A stretch of DNA of 64,000 nucleotides from Flagellimonas profundi (GCF_017313275.1 NZ_JAFLNM010000005.1:62001-126000), one strand, 5' to 3'; positions 46,329 to 56,058 are shown, numbered from the stretch's first letter. A program made the numbers and translations. Notes: generated by a model not told the origin, from the letters alone.

Positions 46329-46404
46329 AAATTTGAGTTTATCTTTAATTATAAGGTAGGGTATTTTAAAAGTTAGTTGTTACAATAGCGTAAAGCATAA
46401 ACCC

Positions 46405-47319
46405 ATGCAAGAAAATTATTTGGCAAAATGGCTGAGCGATGAGCTTTCTGAGGAAGAACTTCGGGAATTTAAAAGTTCCGAGGCGTATACTTCTTACCAA
46501 AAGCTCAAAGAGGCTTCAAGCAGGTTGGCAGCCCCTGATTTTGATGCTGACCAAGCGTTGCAGCGCTTAAAAGACGAGCACATCGACAATGCACCAAAGG
46601 TGATTACCCTGAACCCGTTCAAGAAATTCCTTAGGGTCGCTGCAGTTATAGCCGTTCTAATTGCCGGTTCTTATTTCTACATAAACACTTTGGACGAAAA
46701 AGTGAGCACTGAATTTGCCGAACGTTCCGAAGTAGTGCTTCCCGATGATTCCGAAATCTTTTTGAACGCAGACTCCCAAATATCATACAGCAAAAAGAAT
46801 TGGGACAATAAAAGAAATGTTGATTTAATGGGTGAGGCCTTCTTTAAAGTGGCCAAAGGAAAAAAATTCACCGTTTCCACCGACCATGGTACCGTTGCCG
46901 TTTTGGGAACACAGTTTAATGTGGAAAACAGAAAAGGGTTCTTTGAAGTAACTTGTTACGAGGGATTGGTAAGTGTGACCCACAACAATAAAGAGTCCAA
47001 ATTACCTGCCGGAACCTCTTTCTTGGTAATCAATGGGAACATTGTAAGTGCCGGAACACCAGATGGCAGCGCCCCCTCTTGGATGAACAACGAAAGTAGT
47101 TTTGAAAGCATTCCTCTAAAATATGTGTTTGCCGAACTAGAAAGACAGTTCAATATCAAGGTAACTACAGAAAATATAGACACAAACCTCTTATTTACTG
47201 GGTCTTTTAACAACACAGACCTAAATATGGCGTTAAAAAGTATAAGTACCCCCTCCAAAACAAGGTTTACAATAGACGGAGACAATGTACTTTTTTATGC
47301 TGGGAACACACTACAATAA
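46405..47319 (+). CDS. FecR-family anti-sigma/transmembrane sensor
   Basis: 304 aa. The N-terminal cytoplasmic part binds the sigma factor; a single membrane helix spans about residues 76-93 (LRVAAVIAVLIAGSYFYI). The periplasmic FecR domain (about 105-205, SEVVLPDDSEIFLNADSQIS; LGTQFNVENRKG) and the C-terminal DUF4974-type region (about 225-300, SIPLKYVFAELERQFNIKV) follow. It relays the state of the TonB transducer to the sigma factor. Its 3' end overlaps the start of the transducer gene by about 35 bp. Confidence 0.94.
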   Translation: MQENYLAKWLSDELSEEELREFKSSEAYTSYQKLKEASSRLAAPDFDADQALQRLKDEHIDNAPKVITLNPFKKFLRVAAVIAVLIAGSYFYINTLDEKVSTEFAERSEVVLPDDSEIFLNADSQISYSKKNWDNKRNVDLMGEAFFKVAKGKKFTVSTDHGTVAVLGTQFNVENRKGFFEVTCYEGLVSVTHNNKESKLPAGTSFLVINGNIVSAGTPDGSAPSWMNNESSFESIPLKYVFAELERQFNIKVTTENIDTNLLFTGSFNNTDLNMALKSISTPSKTRFTIDGDNVLFYAGNTLQ

Positions 47320-49864
47320 ACATTCAGGCCTCGTCCTCGGTTTCTTGTTTTTTCTGGTTTGCAACATTCATGCACAGGAAAAACAACAGTCTCCCATTGA
47401 CCTTATTGCCTATATAAAAAACTTGGAGAATCGTTTTGATATCAAGTTCTCCTATATTGATGAGGACTTGGAAGGTCTGACCATCACAATTCCAGATAAC
47501 CTTGATACATTGGAAGAAATGCTTCAATATATTGAAGAGACCTTCCGTATTGAAACAGAAAAACTCAATGACCGATATTACACTCTCTCCACCAACAATC
47601 AGGTCAATATATGTGGTGTAGTTTTGGATAATTTCGCGGAGAACACCGTTATGGGGGCCACGGTAGAAGTTTTGGGAACGAACACGGCCAAGATAACGGA
47701 TAACAATGGAACTTTTTCACTGGAGAACGTTCCTAGAAACGCATCATTGCAAATCCGATATCTGGGCTACGTCACTAAATATGTGAAGGTAGAAACGCTT
47801 TTACAGCAAAGCGGGTGTCCAAAAATACTTTTAGCTCCGTATTACGAACAATTGGATGAAGTATTCGTATACAAATACCTTACTTCGGGAATCATAAAGG
47901 AAAAAGATGCGAGTATCACCTTGAACACCGCTGAGTTTGGAATACTTCCCGGACTTATTGAGCCCGACATTCTACAAACCGTACAGGCTTTGCCAGGCAT
48001 TAAAAGTATTGATGAGACCGTATCCGACATCAATGTACGCGGTGGCACCAACGACCAAAACCTCATCCTGTGGAACGGCATTAAAATGTATCAATCGGGG
48101 CACTTTTTCGGGTTGATATCCGCGTTTAATCCTTACCAAACAGATAAGGTGACGATATATAAAAACGGGACACCCTCCAACTTTGGTGACGGGGTAAGCA
48201 GCGTTATCCAAATGGAAACGGGCAACAAGGTGCCGGAAATTTTTAAAGGGGGTGGCGGATTTAATCTGATCAGTGGTGATGTTTTCGTAGAAGTACCTGT
48301 AACCAGTAACTTGGGCGTTCAATTTGCCGCGCGACGTTCCGCCACAGACTTTTTGAGCACCCCTACCTACAAACAATTCATCAATAGAGCGTTTCAGGAT
48401 AGTGAAATAACCCTTCAAAACAACAGCACCGTTGATGATGATTTTATCCGAGACGAAGATTTTTTCTTTTATGATTTTTCTGGAAAAATCCTGTATGACC
48501 TCAACGATTACCACAAAATCAGGTTGAGTGCCATCCACATTAAAAACAATTTAAAATTTGAAGAAACCAATGTCTCTTCAGATGAAACCAACATCAGTTT
48601 ACTGAAGCAGGGCAATATTTCCGTTGGCGGACAATTACAGAGCGATTGGACGGATAGATTCTCAACTCACCTCAACATTTACTATTCCAAGTATAATTTG
48701 GATGCGCAAAATGTTTACGATAATCAAGTGCAGCAATTGTTCCAGAACAATCAAGTGACCGAAAACGCCCTAAAATTAAATACGAATTACATTTTAAGCG
48801 ACGAATTTAATTGGAGCAACGGGTATCAATTCATCGAGACAGGAATTACCAACGCCACTGTTATCAACGAACCTGATTTCAACAGTGAAATTAAAGGTGT
48901 CATCCGTACCCATGCCCCCTATTCTCAGGTAAACTACAATTCTCCAGGGAACAAGTTCATTGGAAGTATCGGAGCGCGTTTCAACTTTATTGAGAACCTC
49001 AACACGTTTCAGAAAGTCCTTATCGAACCAAGGGTCAATCTAAACTTCAAAGTGGCCAATTATTTACGGGCACAAGTTTTGGGAGAGTTCAAAAGCCAGA
49101 CCACGAACCAGATCATAGATTTGGAGCAAAACTTTTTGGGCATCGAAAAACGCAGGTGGATCCTATCCAATGACAACTCCCTTCCCGTTACCAAAAGCAA
49201 ACAAGGTTCTGCTGGCGTCAATTACGAAAAAAACAATTTTTATGTGGGTGTGGAGGCCTTTTACAAAAACGTGGATGGCATCAGTACAAGTACCCAAGGG
49301 TTTCAAAACCCGTATCAATTTTCGGGGGAAATCGGAAGTTACGATGTTAAGGGAGTAGAAGTGCTCATCAATAAAAAAGGGGACAATTACAGCACTTGGC
49401 TCAGTTATGCTTACAATAAGAATGATTATACCTTCGATTCCATTGTACCGCAATCCTTCCCGAACAATTTGGACATTAGGCATACCATTACATTTGCGAG
49501 CACCTACACATACAAAGATTTGAAATTAAGTATCGGGCTCAATTACAGGACAGGTAAACCCTTTACGGAACCTGTTGAGGGTGAAGAAGGCTTGGACCGA
49601 AATTATTATCCGCCCAGAATCAATTATCAGTCCCCGAACAATAGCCGATTGCCCGAATATTTTAGGGCAGATGCATCGGCGATTTACAATTTTCAAATCA
49701 GTAGGACCATTCGTGCCAATGCCGGACTGTCCATTTTAAATTTTACTGATAGAAAAAACACCCTGAACAAATATTATCGGGTCAACGAGGACGACGAAAT
49801 TGAAACGATAGAAAACTTTTCTTTGGGCATTACACCCAATGTGAGTTTTAGGGTGAGTTTTTAA
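47285..49864 (+). CDS. TonB-dependent transducer/receptor with STN and carboxypeptidase-like domains
   Basis: 859 aa. After a signal peptide (cleavage near NIHAQ) lies an STN domain (about 35-95, DLIAYIKNLENRFDIKFSYI), a carboxypeptidase-like regulatory domain (about 107-190, GATVEVLGTNTAKITDNNG), a plug with NVRGGTNDQNLILWNGIKM (about 240), and a beta-barrel ending SFRVSF. The STN domain contacts FecR, so the protein both imports and signals. Start at 47285 or the ATG at 47297, both inside the FecR gene. The ligand is unknown. Confidence 0.93.
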   Translation: MYFFMLGTHYNKHSGLVLGFLFFLVCNIHAQEKQQSPIDLIAYIKNLENRFDIKFSYIDEDLEGLTITIPDNLDTLEEMLQYIEETFRIETEKLNDRYYTLSTNNQVNICGVVLDNFAENTVMGATVEVLGTNTAKITDNNGTFSLENVPRNASLQIRYLGYVTKYVKVETLLQQSGCPKILLAPYYEQLDEVFVYKYLTSGIIKEKDASITLNTAEFGILPGLIEPDILQTVQALPGIKSIDETVSDINVRGGTNDQNLILWNGIKMYQSGHFFGLISAFNPYQTDKVTIYKNGTPSNFGDGVSSVIQMETGNKVPEIFKGGGGFNLISGDVFVEVPVTSNLGVQFAARRSATDFLSTPTYKQFINRAFQDSEITLQNNSTVDDDFIRDEDFFFYDFSGKILYDLNDYHKIRLSAIHIKNNLKFEETNVSSDETNISLLKQGNISVGGQLQSDWTDRFSTHLNIYYSKYNLDAQNVYDNQVQQLFQNNQVTENALKLNTNYILSDEFNWSNGYQFIETGITNATVINEPDFNSEIKGVIRTHAPYSQVNYNSPGNKFIGSIGARFNFIENLNTFQKVLIEPRVNLNFKVANYLRAQVLGEFKSQTTNQIIDLEQNFLGIEKRRWILSNDNSLPVTKSKQGSAGVNYEKNNFYVGVEAFYKNVDGISTSTQGFQNPYQFSGEIGSYDVKGVEVLINKKGDNYSTWLSYAYNKNDYTFDSIVPQSFPNNLDIRHTITFASTYTYKDLKLSIGLNYRTGKPFTEPVEGEEGLDRNYYPPRINYQSPNNSRLPEYFRADASAIYNFQISRTIRANAGLSILNFTDRKNTLNKYYRVNEDDEIETIENFSLGITPNVSFRVSF

Positions 49865-49894
49865 ATTTTGTAGATTTATAAAATCAATCTCCCC

Positions 49895-49935
49895 GATTCA
49901 GAAAGTCTGAATCACCCCTCTTGGGTCAAGAGGGG
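49895..49935. repeat. Two adjacent perfect hairpins upstream of the DUF559 gene
   Basis: GATTCAGA-AAG-TCTGAATC (49895-49913) directly followed by CCCCTCTTG-GGT-CAAGAGGGG (49915-49935). Both have perfect stems of 8 and 9 bp and 3-nt loops. They could terminate the TonB gene, though no U-run follows, or represent REP-like mobile DNA accompanying the downstream gene. Confidence 0.6.
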
Positions 49936-49955
49936 AACTTTTAAAGTAGAGATTG

Positions 49956-50324
49956 ATGAAAAAAAGAATCCACAACCGCAAAGAACTAGAACATTTTCGG
50001 AAAAAGTTAAGGAAGAACCTAACTCCAGCCGAAGCCTTTTTATGGCGATATCTAAAAGCCAAAAAATTAAAAGGTAGACGTTTCAACCGTCAACACAGTA
50101 TAAAGAATTACATTGTTGATTTCTATTGTGCTTCAGAAAAATTGGTAATTGAATTGGACGGAGCGGTTCACAATACACCTCAAGCCAAAGAGCACGATGC
50201 AAAACGTACCAAAGTCATAAATGAACTAGGTTATACAGTAATACGATTTGAGAATAAAATGGTATTTGAAAACTTGGAATCCGTATTGTCTGAAATCGCA
50301 GAACACTTTAAGCAAACCCCATAA
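49956..50324 (+). CDS. DUF559 endonuclease-like protein
   Basis: 122 aa from the ATG at 49956 (a TTG one codon earlier is possible). PD-(D/E)XK-like fold related to Vsr: LTPAEAFLWRYLKAKKLKGRRFNRQ, IVDFYCASEKLVIELDG with the acidic and Lys positions, then HDAKRTKVINELGYTVIRFEN. Such short genes are scattered in Bacteroidota genomes as orphan, probably mobile, nuclease-like genes of unknown role. It is flanked on both sides by palindromes. Confidence 0.85.
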   Translation: MKKRIHNRKELEHFRKKLRKNLTPAEAFLWRYLKAKKLKGRRFNRQHSIKNYIVDFYCASEKLVIELDGAVHNTPQAKEHDAKRTKVINELGYTVIRFENKMVFENLESVLSEIAEHFKQTP

Positions 50325-50327
50325 GCT

Positions 50328-50348
50328 TCTCCCTTTTTAAAAGGGAGA
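50328..50348. terminator. Bidirectional hairpin between the DUF559 gene and argS
   Basis: TCTCCCTTTT, T, AAAAGGGAGA: 10-bp perfect arms between two convergent stops (50324 and 50360). It carries T-rich flanks within the stem on both strands, so it can end both transcripts. Confidence 0.6.
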
Positions 50349-50359
50349 TAAAGAGGGTT

Positions 50360-52138
50360 TTACATCCGCTCAGGAACATCAATACCCAACAAACGGAACG
50401 CCGACCGAATAACCTCGCCCACTTTTTGGGACAACTGTACCCTAAAGTTTTTCTTCTGCTCATCGGTTTCTCCCAATATGGAGACTTGCTGATAAAAGGA
50501 ATTGAACTCCTTTACCAAATCGTAGGTGTAATTCGCAATCAAGGCAGGGCTAAAATTTTCTGCCGCCAACTGAACCGTTTCTGGGAACAATTGAATCTGC
50601 TTCAACAACTCTTTTTCTTTTTCATGCAGGTCCAAAGTGGTCTCCACTGTGCTCGAACCGACATTGTCCGCCTTGCGCAAGATAGATTGGATCCTAGCGT
50701 AGGTATATTGGATAAAAGGCCCTGTATTCCCTTGAAAATCCACAGACTCTTCTGGGTTAAAAAGGATACGCTTTTTCGGGTCCACTTTTAAAATGTAGTA
50801 TTTAAGGGCACCCAAACCTATGGTTCGGTACAATTGTTTTTTCTCCTCTTCGGAATAACCGTCCAATTTGCCCAATTCTTGGGAAATGGATTCGGCCGTG
50901 TCCTCCATATTTTTGATGAGGTCGTCCGCATCCACTACGGTACCTTCCCTACTCTTCATTTTTCCACTGGGCAGGTCCACCATTCCATAACTTAAATGGT
51001 ACAATTGCTCGGCCCAAGAATAGCCCAACTTTTTCAGGATAAGAAACAGCACCTTAAAGTGATAATCCTGCTCGTTGCCCACCGTGTAGACCATTCCGTT
51101 GATATCAGGGAAATCGGTAACCCGTTGAATGGCCGTCCCGATATCCTGTGTCATATACACCGCCGTACCGTCGGAACGCAACACAATTTTTTCATCGAGG
51201 CCTTCATCCGTAAGATCGATCCAAACACTACCATCCTCTTTTTTAAAGAAAACGCCTCGTTCCAACCCATCCTTTACCACATCGCGCCCTAACAAATAGG
51301 TATCGCTCTCGTAGTATAGGGTATCAAAATCAACTCCCAAGTTTTTGTAGGTGGTATCAAAGCCATCGTACACCCAACCGTTCATTTTTTTCCAAAGGGA
51401 AACAACCTCATCATCTCCAGCTTCCCATTTACGGAGCATATCCTGAGCTTCCAATAAAATTGGTGCCTCCTTTTCCGCTTTTTCCTTTTCTGTCCCAGCC
51501 TCAACCAATTCGGCAATCTGTTCTTTATATGCTTTATCAAAAGCTACGTAGTACTTACCTACTAAATGGTCTCCTTTTAAACCGGAGGATTCGGGAGTCT
51601 CGCCTTCACCAAACTTCTGCCAGGCCAACATACTTTTGCAGATGTGGATGCCTCGATCATTGATGATCTGGGTTTTATATACCTTTTTACCGGATGCCTT
51701 TAAAATTTCCGCCACGGAGTACCCCAAAAGGTTATTACGGATGTGCCCCAAGTGCAATGGCTTATTGGTATTGGGAGACGAATATTCCACCATTACAGCA
51801 TCATCCGACTGGGTTTTTACATAACCGAAATCGGTTTCATCAAAAATGCTGTTGAAGAAGTCTAAGTAATAACTATCCTCGATAACAATGTTCAAAAAGC
51901 CTTGAACTACATTGCATTTGGATACTTTATCCACATGTTCAACCAGGTATTCCCCAATTTTTGTCCCGATCTGGACGGGATTCCCCTTTACGTGGCGCAA
52001 CATAGGAAATACCACTACGGTAATGTCTCCCTCAAAATCCTTGCGGGTAGGTTGAAATTCTACCGTAGGCAGTTCAACTTCGTACAGTTGTTTTACCGCT
52101 TCGATTACTTTATGGGTCAAATCGTTCTGCAAACTCAT
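50360..52138 (-). CDS. argS: Arginyl-tRNA synthetase
   Basis: 592 aa class I synthetase. HIGH-type motif SSPNTNKPLHLGHIRNN (about 120-135), KMSKS-like KMKSREGTVV, and a C-terminal DALR anticodon-binding domain with the usual SAFRLLGIDVPERM end. The Add1 domain lies at the N-terminus. Standard length. It charges tRNA-Arg. Divergent from a small conserved gene at 52233. Confidence 0.98.
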   Translation of the reverse strand: MSLQNDLTHKVIEAVKQLYEVELPTVEFQPTRKDFEGDITVVVFPMLRHVKGNPVQIGTKIGEYLVEHVDKVSKCNVVQGFLNIVIEDSYYLDFFNSIFDETDFGYVKTQSDDAVMVEYSSPNTNKPLHLGHIRNNLLGYSVAEILKASGKKVYKTQIINDRGIHICKSMLAWQKFGEGETPESSGLKGDHLVGKYYVAFDKAYKEQIAELVEAGTEKEKAEKEAPILLEAQDMLRKWEAGDDEVVSLWKKMNGWVYDGFDTTYKNLGVDFDTLYYESDTYLLGRDVVKDGLERGVFFKKEDGSVWIDLTDEGLDEKIVLRSDGTAVYMTQDIGTAIQRVTDFPDINGMVYTVGNEQDYHFKVLFLILKKLGYSWAEQLYHLSYGMVDLPSGKMKSREGTVVDADDLIKNMEDTAESISQELGKLDGYSEEEKKQLYRTIGLGALKYYILKVDPKKRILFNPEESVDFQGNTGPFIQYTYARIQSILRKADNVGSSTVETTLDLHEKEKELLKQIQLFPETVQLAAENFSPALIANYTYDLVKEFNSFYQQVSILGETDEQKKNFRVQLSQKVGEVIRSAFRLLGIDVPERM

Positions 52139-52232
52139 CTATAAAGGCTTTTCAGGGCGCAAAACTACGCATTTTTTGGGCTTTTCCCACACCAAAACAA
52201 AACGGTCCGCCGTAATTTGATTAATTTTAGAT

Positions 52233-52658
52233 ATGCTATTGAACGTCTCCTACAACGATAAAAAAATCACCAAAAAAATTAATGAGGCCGTAGGTAAAAC
52301 AATACCCTTAAAAAAGCGCTTTGCCATGGGCGGGATAGGCTCCCCAAAATTGTACATTACTGAGGCCAGTATCGACATTTACAACCTCCTTGTTTTGGAC
52401 AATAGCACCAATAGCTGTAATGTTGAAATGCGCCCAAATGGCATAATTGTCCGGTTCCGCTCCCGTTTGGAGACCTATGCGCTGATCATCCCCTACTACA
52501 AATTGAATGTGTACAAGGGTGACATCGGTATTTACTCCATTTATATGGACCACTACTTTATAAAAGTACGTTCGGACACCAAGGCCATTCAACGATTCTT
52601 CCGAAAATTAATGGACCACCGCGCGGACAACCTGCCCACCAACCTCGAAGATCTATGA
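52233..52658 (+). CDS. Conserved hypothetical protein
   Basis: 141 aa, no signal peptide or membrane helix. Contains KRFAMGGIGSPKLYITEASI and a beta-rich stretch GIIVRFRSRLETYALIIPYYKLNVYKG. It has the feel of a PH-like small domain conserved in flavobacteria, but no family is recognised. Its TGA overlaps the ATG of the SDR gene (ATGA), so the two are translationally coupled. Confidence 0.75.
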   Translation: MLLNVSYNDKKITKKINEAVGKTIPLKKRFAMGGIGSPKLYITEASIDIYNLLVLDNSTNSCNVEMRPNGIIVRFRSRLETYALIIPYYKLNVYKGDIGIYSIYMDHYFIKVRSDTKAIQRFFRKLMDHRADNLPTNLEDL

Positions 52659-54079
52659 AAATATTATTGACAGGAGCCAATGGCTACATTGGAATGCGTT
52701 TATTGCCCAAACTATTGGATATGGGACATAGCGTGGTTTGTGCCGTACGGGATGAAAAACGGCTTTCGGTCGATGCAAAGACCCGTTCCAAAATTGATGT
52801 TGTTGAAGTTGATTTCTTGGATGACCCTGAAAAACATCAAGTACCCAAGGATATTGATGCCGCCTACTACTTGATACATTCCATGGCCTCTTCGGTGACC
52901 GATTTTGATGAAAAGGAAGCACAGGCTGCCAAAAACTTCAATACCATTTTGGAGAACACCCAATGCAAACAAGTAATTTACCTCAGTGGTATTGTGAATG
53001 ATGAAGAACTCTCCAAGCACCTCAGTTCCAGAAAAAATGTGGAAGAAATCCTCTACAAAGGCCCTTTTGACCTTACAGTGCTCCGTGCAGGAATCATCGT
53101 GGGATCTGGCAGTTCCTCTTTTGAAATTATACGCGATCTATGCGAAAAATTACCCGTGATGATCACACCGAAATGGGTGCTCACCAAAACACAGCCCATA
53201 GCCATTCGCGATGTCATCCAGTTCCTTACCGAAGTGTTGGGCAACGATAAAACCTACGACCAGTCTTTTGATATTGGCGGTCCCGATATTCTCACCTATA
53301 AAGACATGCTACACGGTTATGCCAAGGTACGTGGCTTTAAGAATTGGATTTTTACCGTCCCCGTGATGACCCCAAAATTATCCTCTTACTGGCTCTATTT
53401 TGTCACTTCCACTTCCTACAAATTGGCCATGAACCTTGTGGACAGTATGAAAATGGAGGTCGTGGCCCAGGACAATCGCTTACAAAACATGTTGGGCATT
53501 GAAACCCACACGTATGAAGAAGCTATTGACTTGGCCTTCAAAAAGATCGAACAAAACCTCGTAATCAGCAGTTGGAAGGACAGTATCGCTAGCGGACAAA
53601 TCAAAGAAGACCTGGAAAATTACATTCAAGTGCCCAAATATGGTGTGCTACGGGACAAAAAATCCATCCGGATCAAAGATGAGGAGGCCGTTTTAAAGAA
53701 CGTTTGGCGCATTGGTGGCGAAAATGGCTGGTACTACGGTAATTGGCTATGGAAAGTCCGAGGATTCCTGGACAAGTTGGTTGGCGGACCAGGACTTCGA
53801 CGCGGACGCACCCATCCGGATAAAATTTTTCCTGGTGATGCATTGGACTTTTGGCGGGTACTACTGGCCGATAAGAAATCCAAGCGTCTACTCCTTTTCG
53901 CCGAAATGAAGACACCTGGAGAAGCTTGGTTGGAGTTTAAAATCGAAGATGGCGTACTGTACCAAACCGCAACCTTCCGCCCGAAAGGTTTATTGGGACG
54001 ATTGTATTGGTATTCAGTCCTGCCGTTTCATCTCTTTATTTTTGGGAACATGATCAAGAATATTGCCAAAACTGATTAA
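52655..54079 (+). CDS. SDR-type NAD(P)-binding protein with C-terminal DUF2867
   Basis: 474 aa. An N-terminal Rossmann domain (LTGANGYIGMRLLPKLL, residues 3-20) of atypical short-chain dehydrogenase type is followed by a C-terminal DUF2867 domain (about 335-470, AWLEFKIEDGVLYQTATFRPKG). Similar fused proteins exist in many bacteria, with unknown substrate. Coupled to the upstream small gene. The downstream 460-bp gap has repeats and no gene. Confidence 0.85.
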   Translation: MKILLTGANGYIGMRLLPKLLDMGHSVVCAVRDEKRLSVDAKTRSKIDVVEVDFLDDPEKHQVPKDIDAAYYLIHSMASSVTDFDEKEAQAAKNFNTILENTQCKQVIYLSGIVNDEELSKHLSSRKNVEEILYKGPFDLTVLRAGIIVGSGSSSFEIIRDLCEKLPVMITPKWVLTKTQPIAIRDVIQFLTEVLGNDKTYDQSFDIGGPDILTYKDMLHGYAKVRGFKNWIFTVPVMTPKLSSYWLYFVTSTSYKLAMNLVDSMKMEVVAQDNRLQNMLGIETHTYEEAIDLAFKKIEQNLVISSWKDSIASGQIKEDLENYIQVPKYGVLRDKKSIRIKDEEAVLKNVWRIGGENGWYYGNWLWKVRGFLDKLVGGPGLRRGRTHPDKIFPGDALDFWRVLLADKKSKRLLLFAEMKTPGEAWLEFKIEDGVLYQTATFRPKGLLGRLYWYSVLPFHLFIFGNMIKNIAKTD

Positions 54080-54360
54080 TCCCAATGTTTATATTTAAAA
54101 TGTCATTCCGTGCGATGACTTAGCGAAGTTGAATTATGGCAGGGAATCCAGCCAAAAGGGATGTAAAGCATTGATTGGAAAATCTTTTTTTGCGGGTACA
54201 AATTCAAGAAACAAGCGTAGTGCTGTCATTCTGAAGAAGCGTAGCGACTAAAGAATCTCTTTTTTTAAGTTCAAGTTCAAGAGCAAAAGAATCTTCACTC
54301 CGCTCAGAATGACAAAGAAAAGAGTATTCAGGGTTATTCGTGAAATTCGTGTGAAATACT

Positions 54361-54395
54361 TTTACCCTTTACCCTTTACCCTTGACCCTTGACCC
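54361..54395. repeat. 7-bp microsatellite, five units
   Basis: TTTACCC three times then TTGACCC twice, in tandem without interruption, 150 bp before the start of the 54547 gene. Short repeats of this kind can change length, but whether it affects expression is unknown. Confidence 0.7.
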
Positions 54396-54480
54396 AACAT
54401 CCCATCCTGTTAAAATACTATTAAGCCCCATCGGCTATTCCGATTTTCTTCGCACTTTGTCACAAAATTGCCCCAAGTTC

Positions 54481-54526
54481 GTCTAATTAGCAGACAACCT
54501 TTCCTCCCCCAAAAGGCGTCTAATTA
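54481..54526. promoter_or_regulatory. Repeated GTCTAATTA sites upstream of the 54547 gene
   Basis: GTCTAATTA occurs at 54481-54489 and 54518-54526, 37 bp apart. The first is part of GTCTAATTAGCAGAC, which has GTCT/AGAC inverted ends. Candidate binding or promoter sites for the downstream gene. Confidence 0.35.
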
Positions 54527-54546
54527 ATGAAACCATACATTTGATC

Positions 54547-56058
54547 ATGTCCATTAAACAGACTTTTTCACTTACCTATTTTTCGCTTTTGATAGCACTT
54601 CCCATGACCGCCCAGACCATTAGTTCACGCCTGGTGGACGCCAAGACCAACAAAGGGATTTCCTACGCCACCATCCAGTATGGGGAGCACCAAGGAGTAA
54701 TTACCAACGATGAGGGACGTTTCAGTTTTGTTCTGGAACAAGGCACTATCCTGCCCGACTCCATCTATGTTACCTCAATGGGCTATGAGAAAAAAGGCTT
54801 CACTTTGGAACAGTTACAGGATAGTTTGGTTCCTTTAAATGCCAAGGCAATAGAATTGAGCGGAGTCTATGTGTTCGACAAGGAACTCGAGGTGGATGAC
54901 ATCATTGATAAAATGATAGAAAACATACCTCAGAATGTGAATAAAACTCCTATAAAACAACGTTTTTTCCTTCGGAAATCCGAACTGGCCAATATGCACA
55001 AAGTGGATTTTGGATTTGAAAAATCTTCCATCAAAGAACTGAACAAGGAATTGATGGACAGTATTGCCCGATCGATCCCTAAAAATGCATCGCACTATAC
55101 GGAGAGTTTTGGCGACCTCTACAAGAACAGCACCGAGTATAAGCTCAACATTATAAAAGCGGCCGACCTGTACGATAAGAGAGATGTAAGCTCCTTTGAA
55201 GAATTGGCAGAACATATGGAGGACATCTTTGCGCAGAATGTAAAGCCCGGCTCCTACCTCAAAATCAAATCAGGGATTTTTAGCGAAAAAATACAAGTGG
55301 ATTCCATTTTGGACACCATGGACGATGAACGGATGGAGCAAATGAAAAAAGTAAAGGCCCAGGTGAAGAAGGACAGCGTTTCCGGCTTAACGGATAGCCA
55401 ACGTTGGCAGTTCAAGGAAATGTTGGGTCAATTGTATTATAAAGAAGACACCAAATTGGATTTGGTGGAAAAAAACCGCCGTTACGAATTTCAACTGGCA
55501 GGCTATGCCGATATTGGCGATGCAGGAGTATACGTCGTGGATTTTTGGCCCAAGCGAGGCAGCGCGGACTTTAAGGGGCGGCTCTACATTAATATTGAGG
55601 ACTTTGCCGTAATGCGGCTGGATTTTACGAACACCCAACGCCTACGGAATTTTAGGTTGTTGGGCATTACCTATCGCGAAACGGTGTACAAGGGCACCAT
55701 GAGATTCGCCAAACTGCCCAACGGCAAGTACGATCTTCAGTTTATGGAATTGGCCGATGGGAAATTCTTTGGGGTGGACAGACCATTAAAAGTGGTGGAA
55801 AAGAACAAGCACGTAAAGGGTCGCCGTAAACAAAACGAATTAAAGCTGAACATCGACTTCCAGATGAACATTACCGCCAAATGGGAGCTGGTGGTATTTA
55901 ACCAAGACAACATTGCCGAAAATGAGTTTAAGTCCTATAAAGAAGATAAAACCGTGCGGGCCACCTATATGCCACGGTACGACCCAGAGTTTTGGAAAGG
56001 TTATACCATTATGGAGCCCAACCAGGCCATTCGCGGGTTTACTGCAGAGGAGGAATAG
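54547..56058 (+). CDS. Secreted protein with carboxypeptidase-like regulatory domain (DUF5686-like family)
   Basis: 503 aa from the ATG at 54547. Signal peptide ends near PMTAQ. The first domain (about 25-100, SSRLVDAKTNKGISYATIQYGE) is the CarboxypepD_reg-like beta-sandwich. A long helical middle section and a beta-rich C-terminus (GSADFKGRLYINIEDFAVMRLDF) follow. The whole resembles flavobacterial proteins of the DUF5686/carboxypeptidase-like group; this is inferred and the role is unknown. Transcribed alone. Confidence 0.8.
   Translation: MSIKQTFSLTYFSLLIALPMTAQTISSRLVDAKTNKGISYATIQYGEHQGVITNDEGRFSFVLEQGTILPDSIYVTSMGYEKKGFTLEQLQDSLVPLNAKAIELSGVYVFDKELEVDDIIDKMIENIPQNVNKTPIKQRFFLRKSELANMHKVDFGFEKSSIKELNKELMDSIARSIPKNASHYTESFGDLYKNSTEYKLNIIKAADLYDKRDVSSFEELAEHMEDIFAQNVKPGSYLKIKSGIFSEKIQVDSILDTMDDERMEQMKKVKAQVKKDSVSGLTDSQRWQFKEMLGQLYYKEDTKLDLVEKNRRYEFQLAGYADIGDAGVYVVDFWPKRGSADFKGRLYINIEDFAVMRLDFTNTQRLRNFRLLGITYRETVYKGTMRFAKLPNGKYDLQFMELADGKFFGVDRPLKVVEKNKHVKGRRKQNELKLNIDFQMNITAKWELVVFNQDNIAENEFKSYKEDKTVRATYMPRYDPEFWKGYTIMEPNQAIRGFTAEEE

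Larger units (their letters stand above)
54080..54546. repeat. Intergenic repeat cluster before the 54547 gene
   Basis: About 460 bp without a gene. It contains an inverted pair TGTCATTCTGA (54224-54234)/TCAGAATGACA (54304-54314) of the dispersed repeat family, a further TGTCATTCC at 54101, and ATTCGTGAAATTCGTGTG at about 54336. A 7-bp microsatellite (three TTTACCC, two TTGACCC, 54361-54395) and two GTCTAATTA sites (54481, 54518) lie closer to the gene. Confidence 0.75.
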
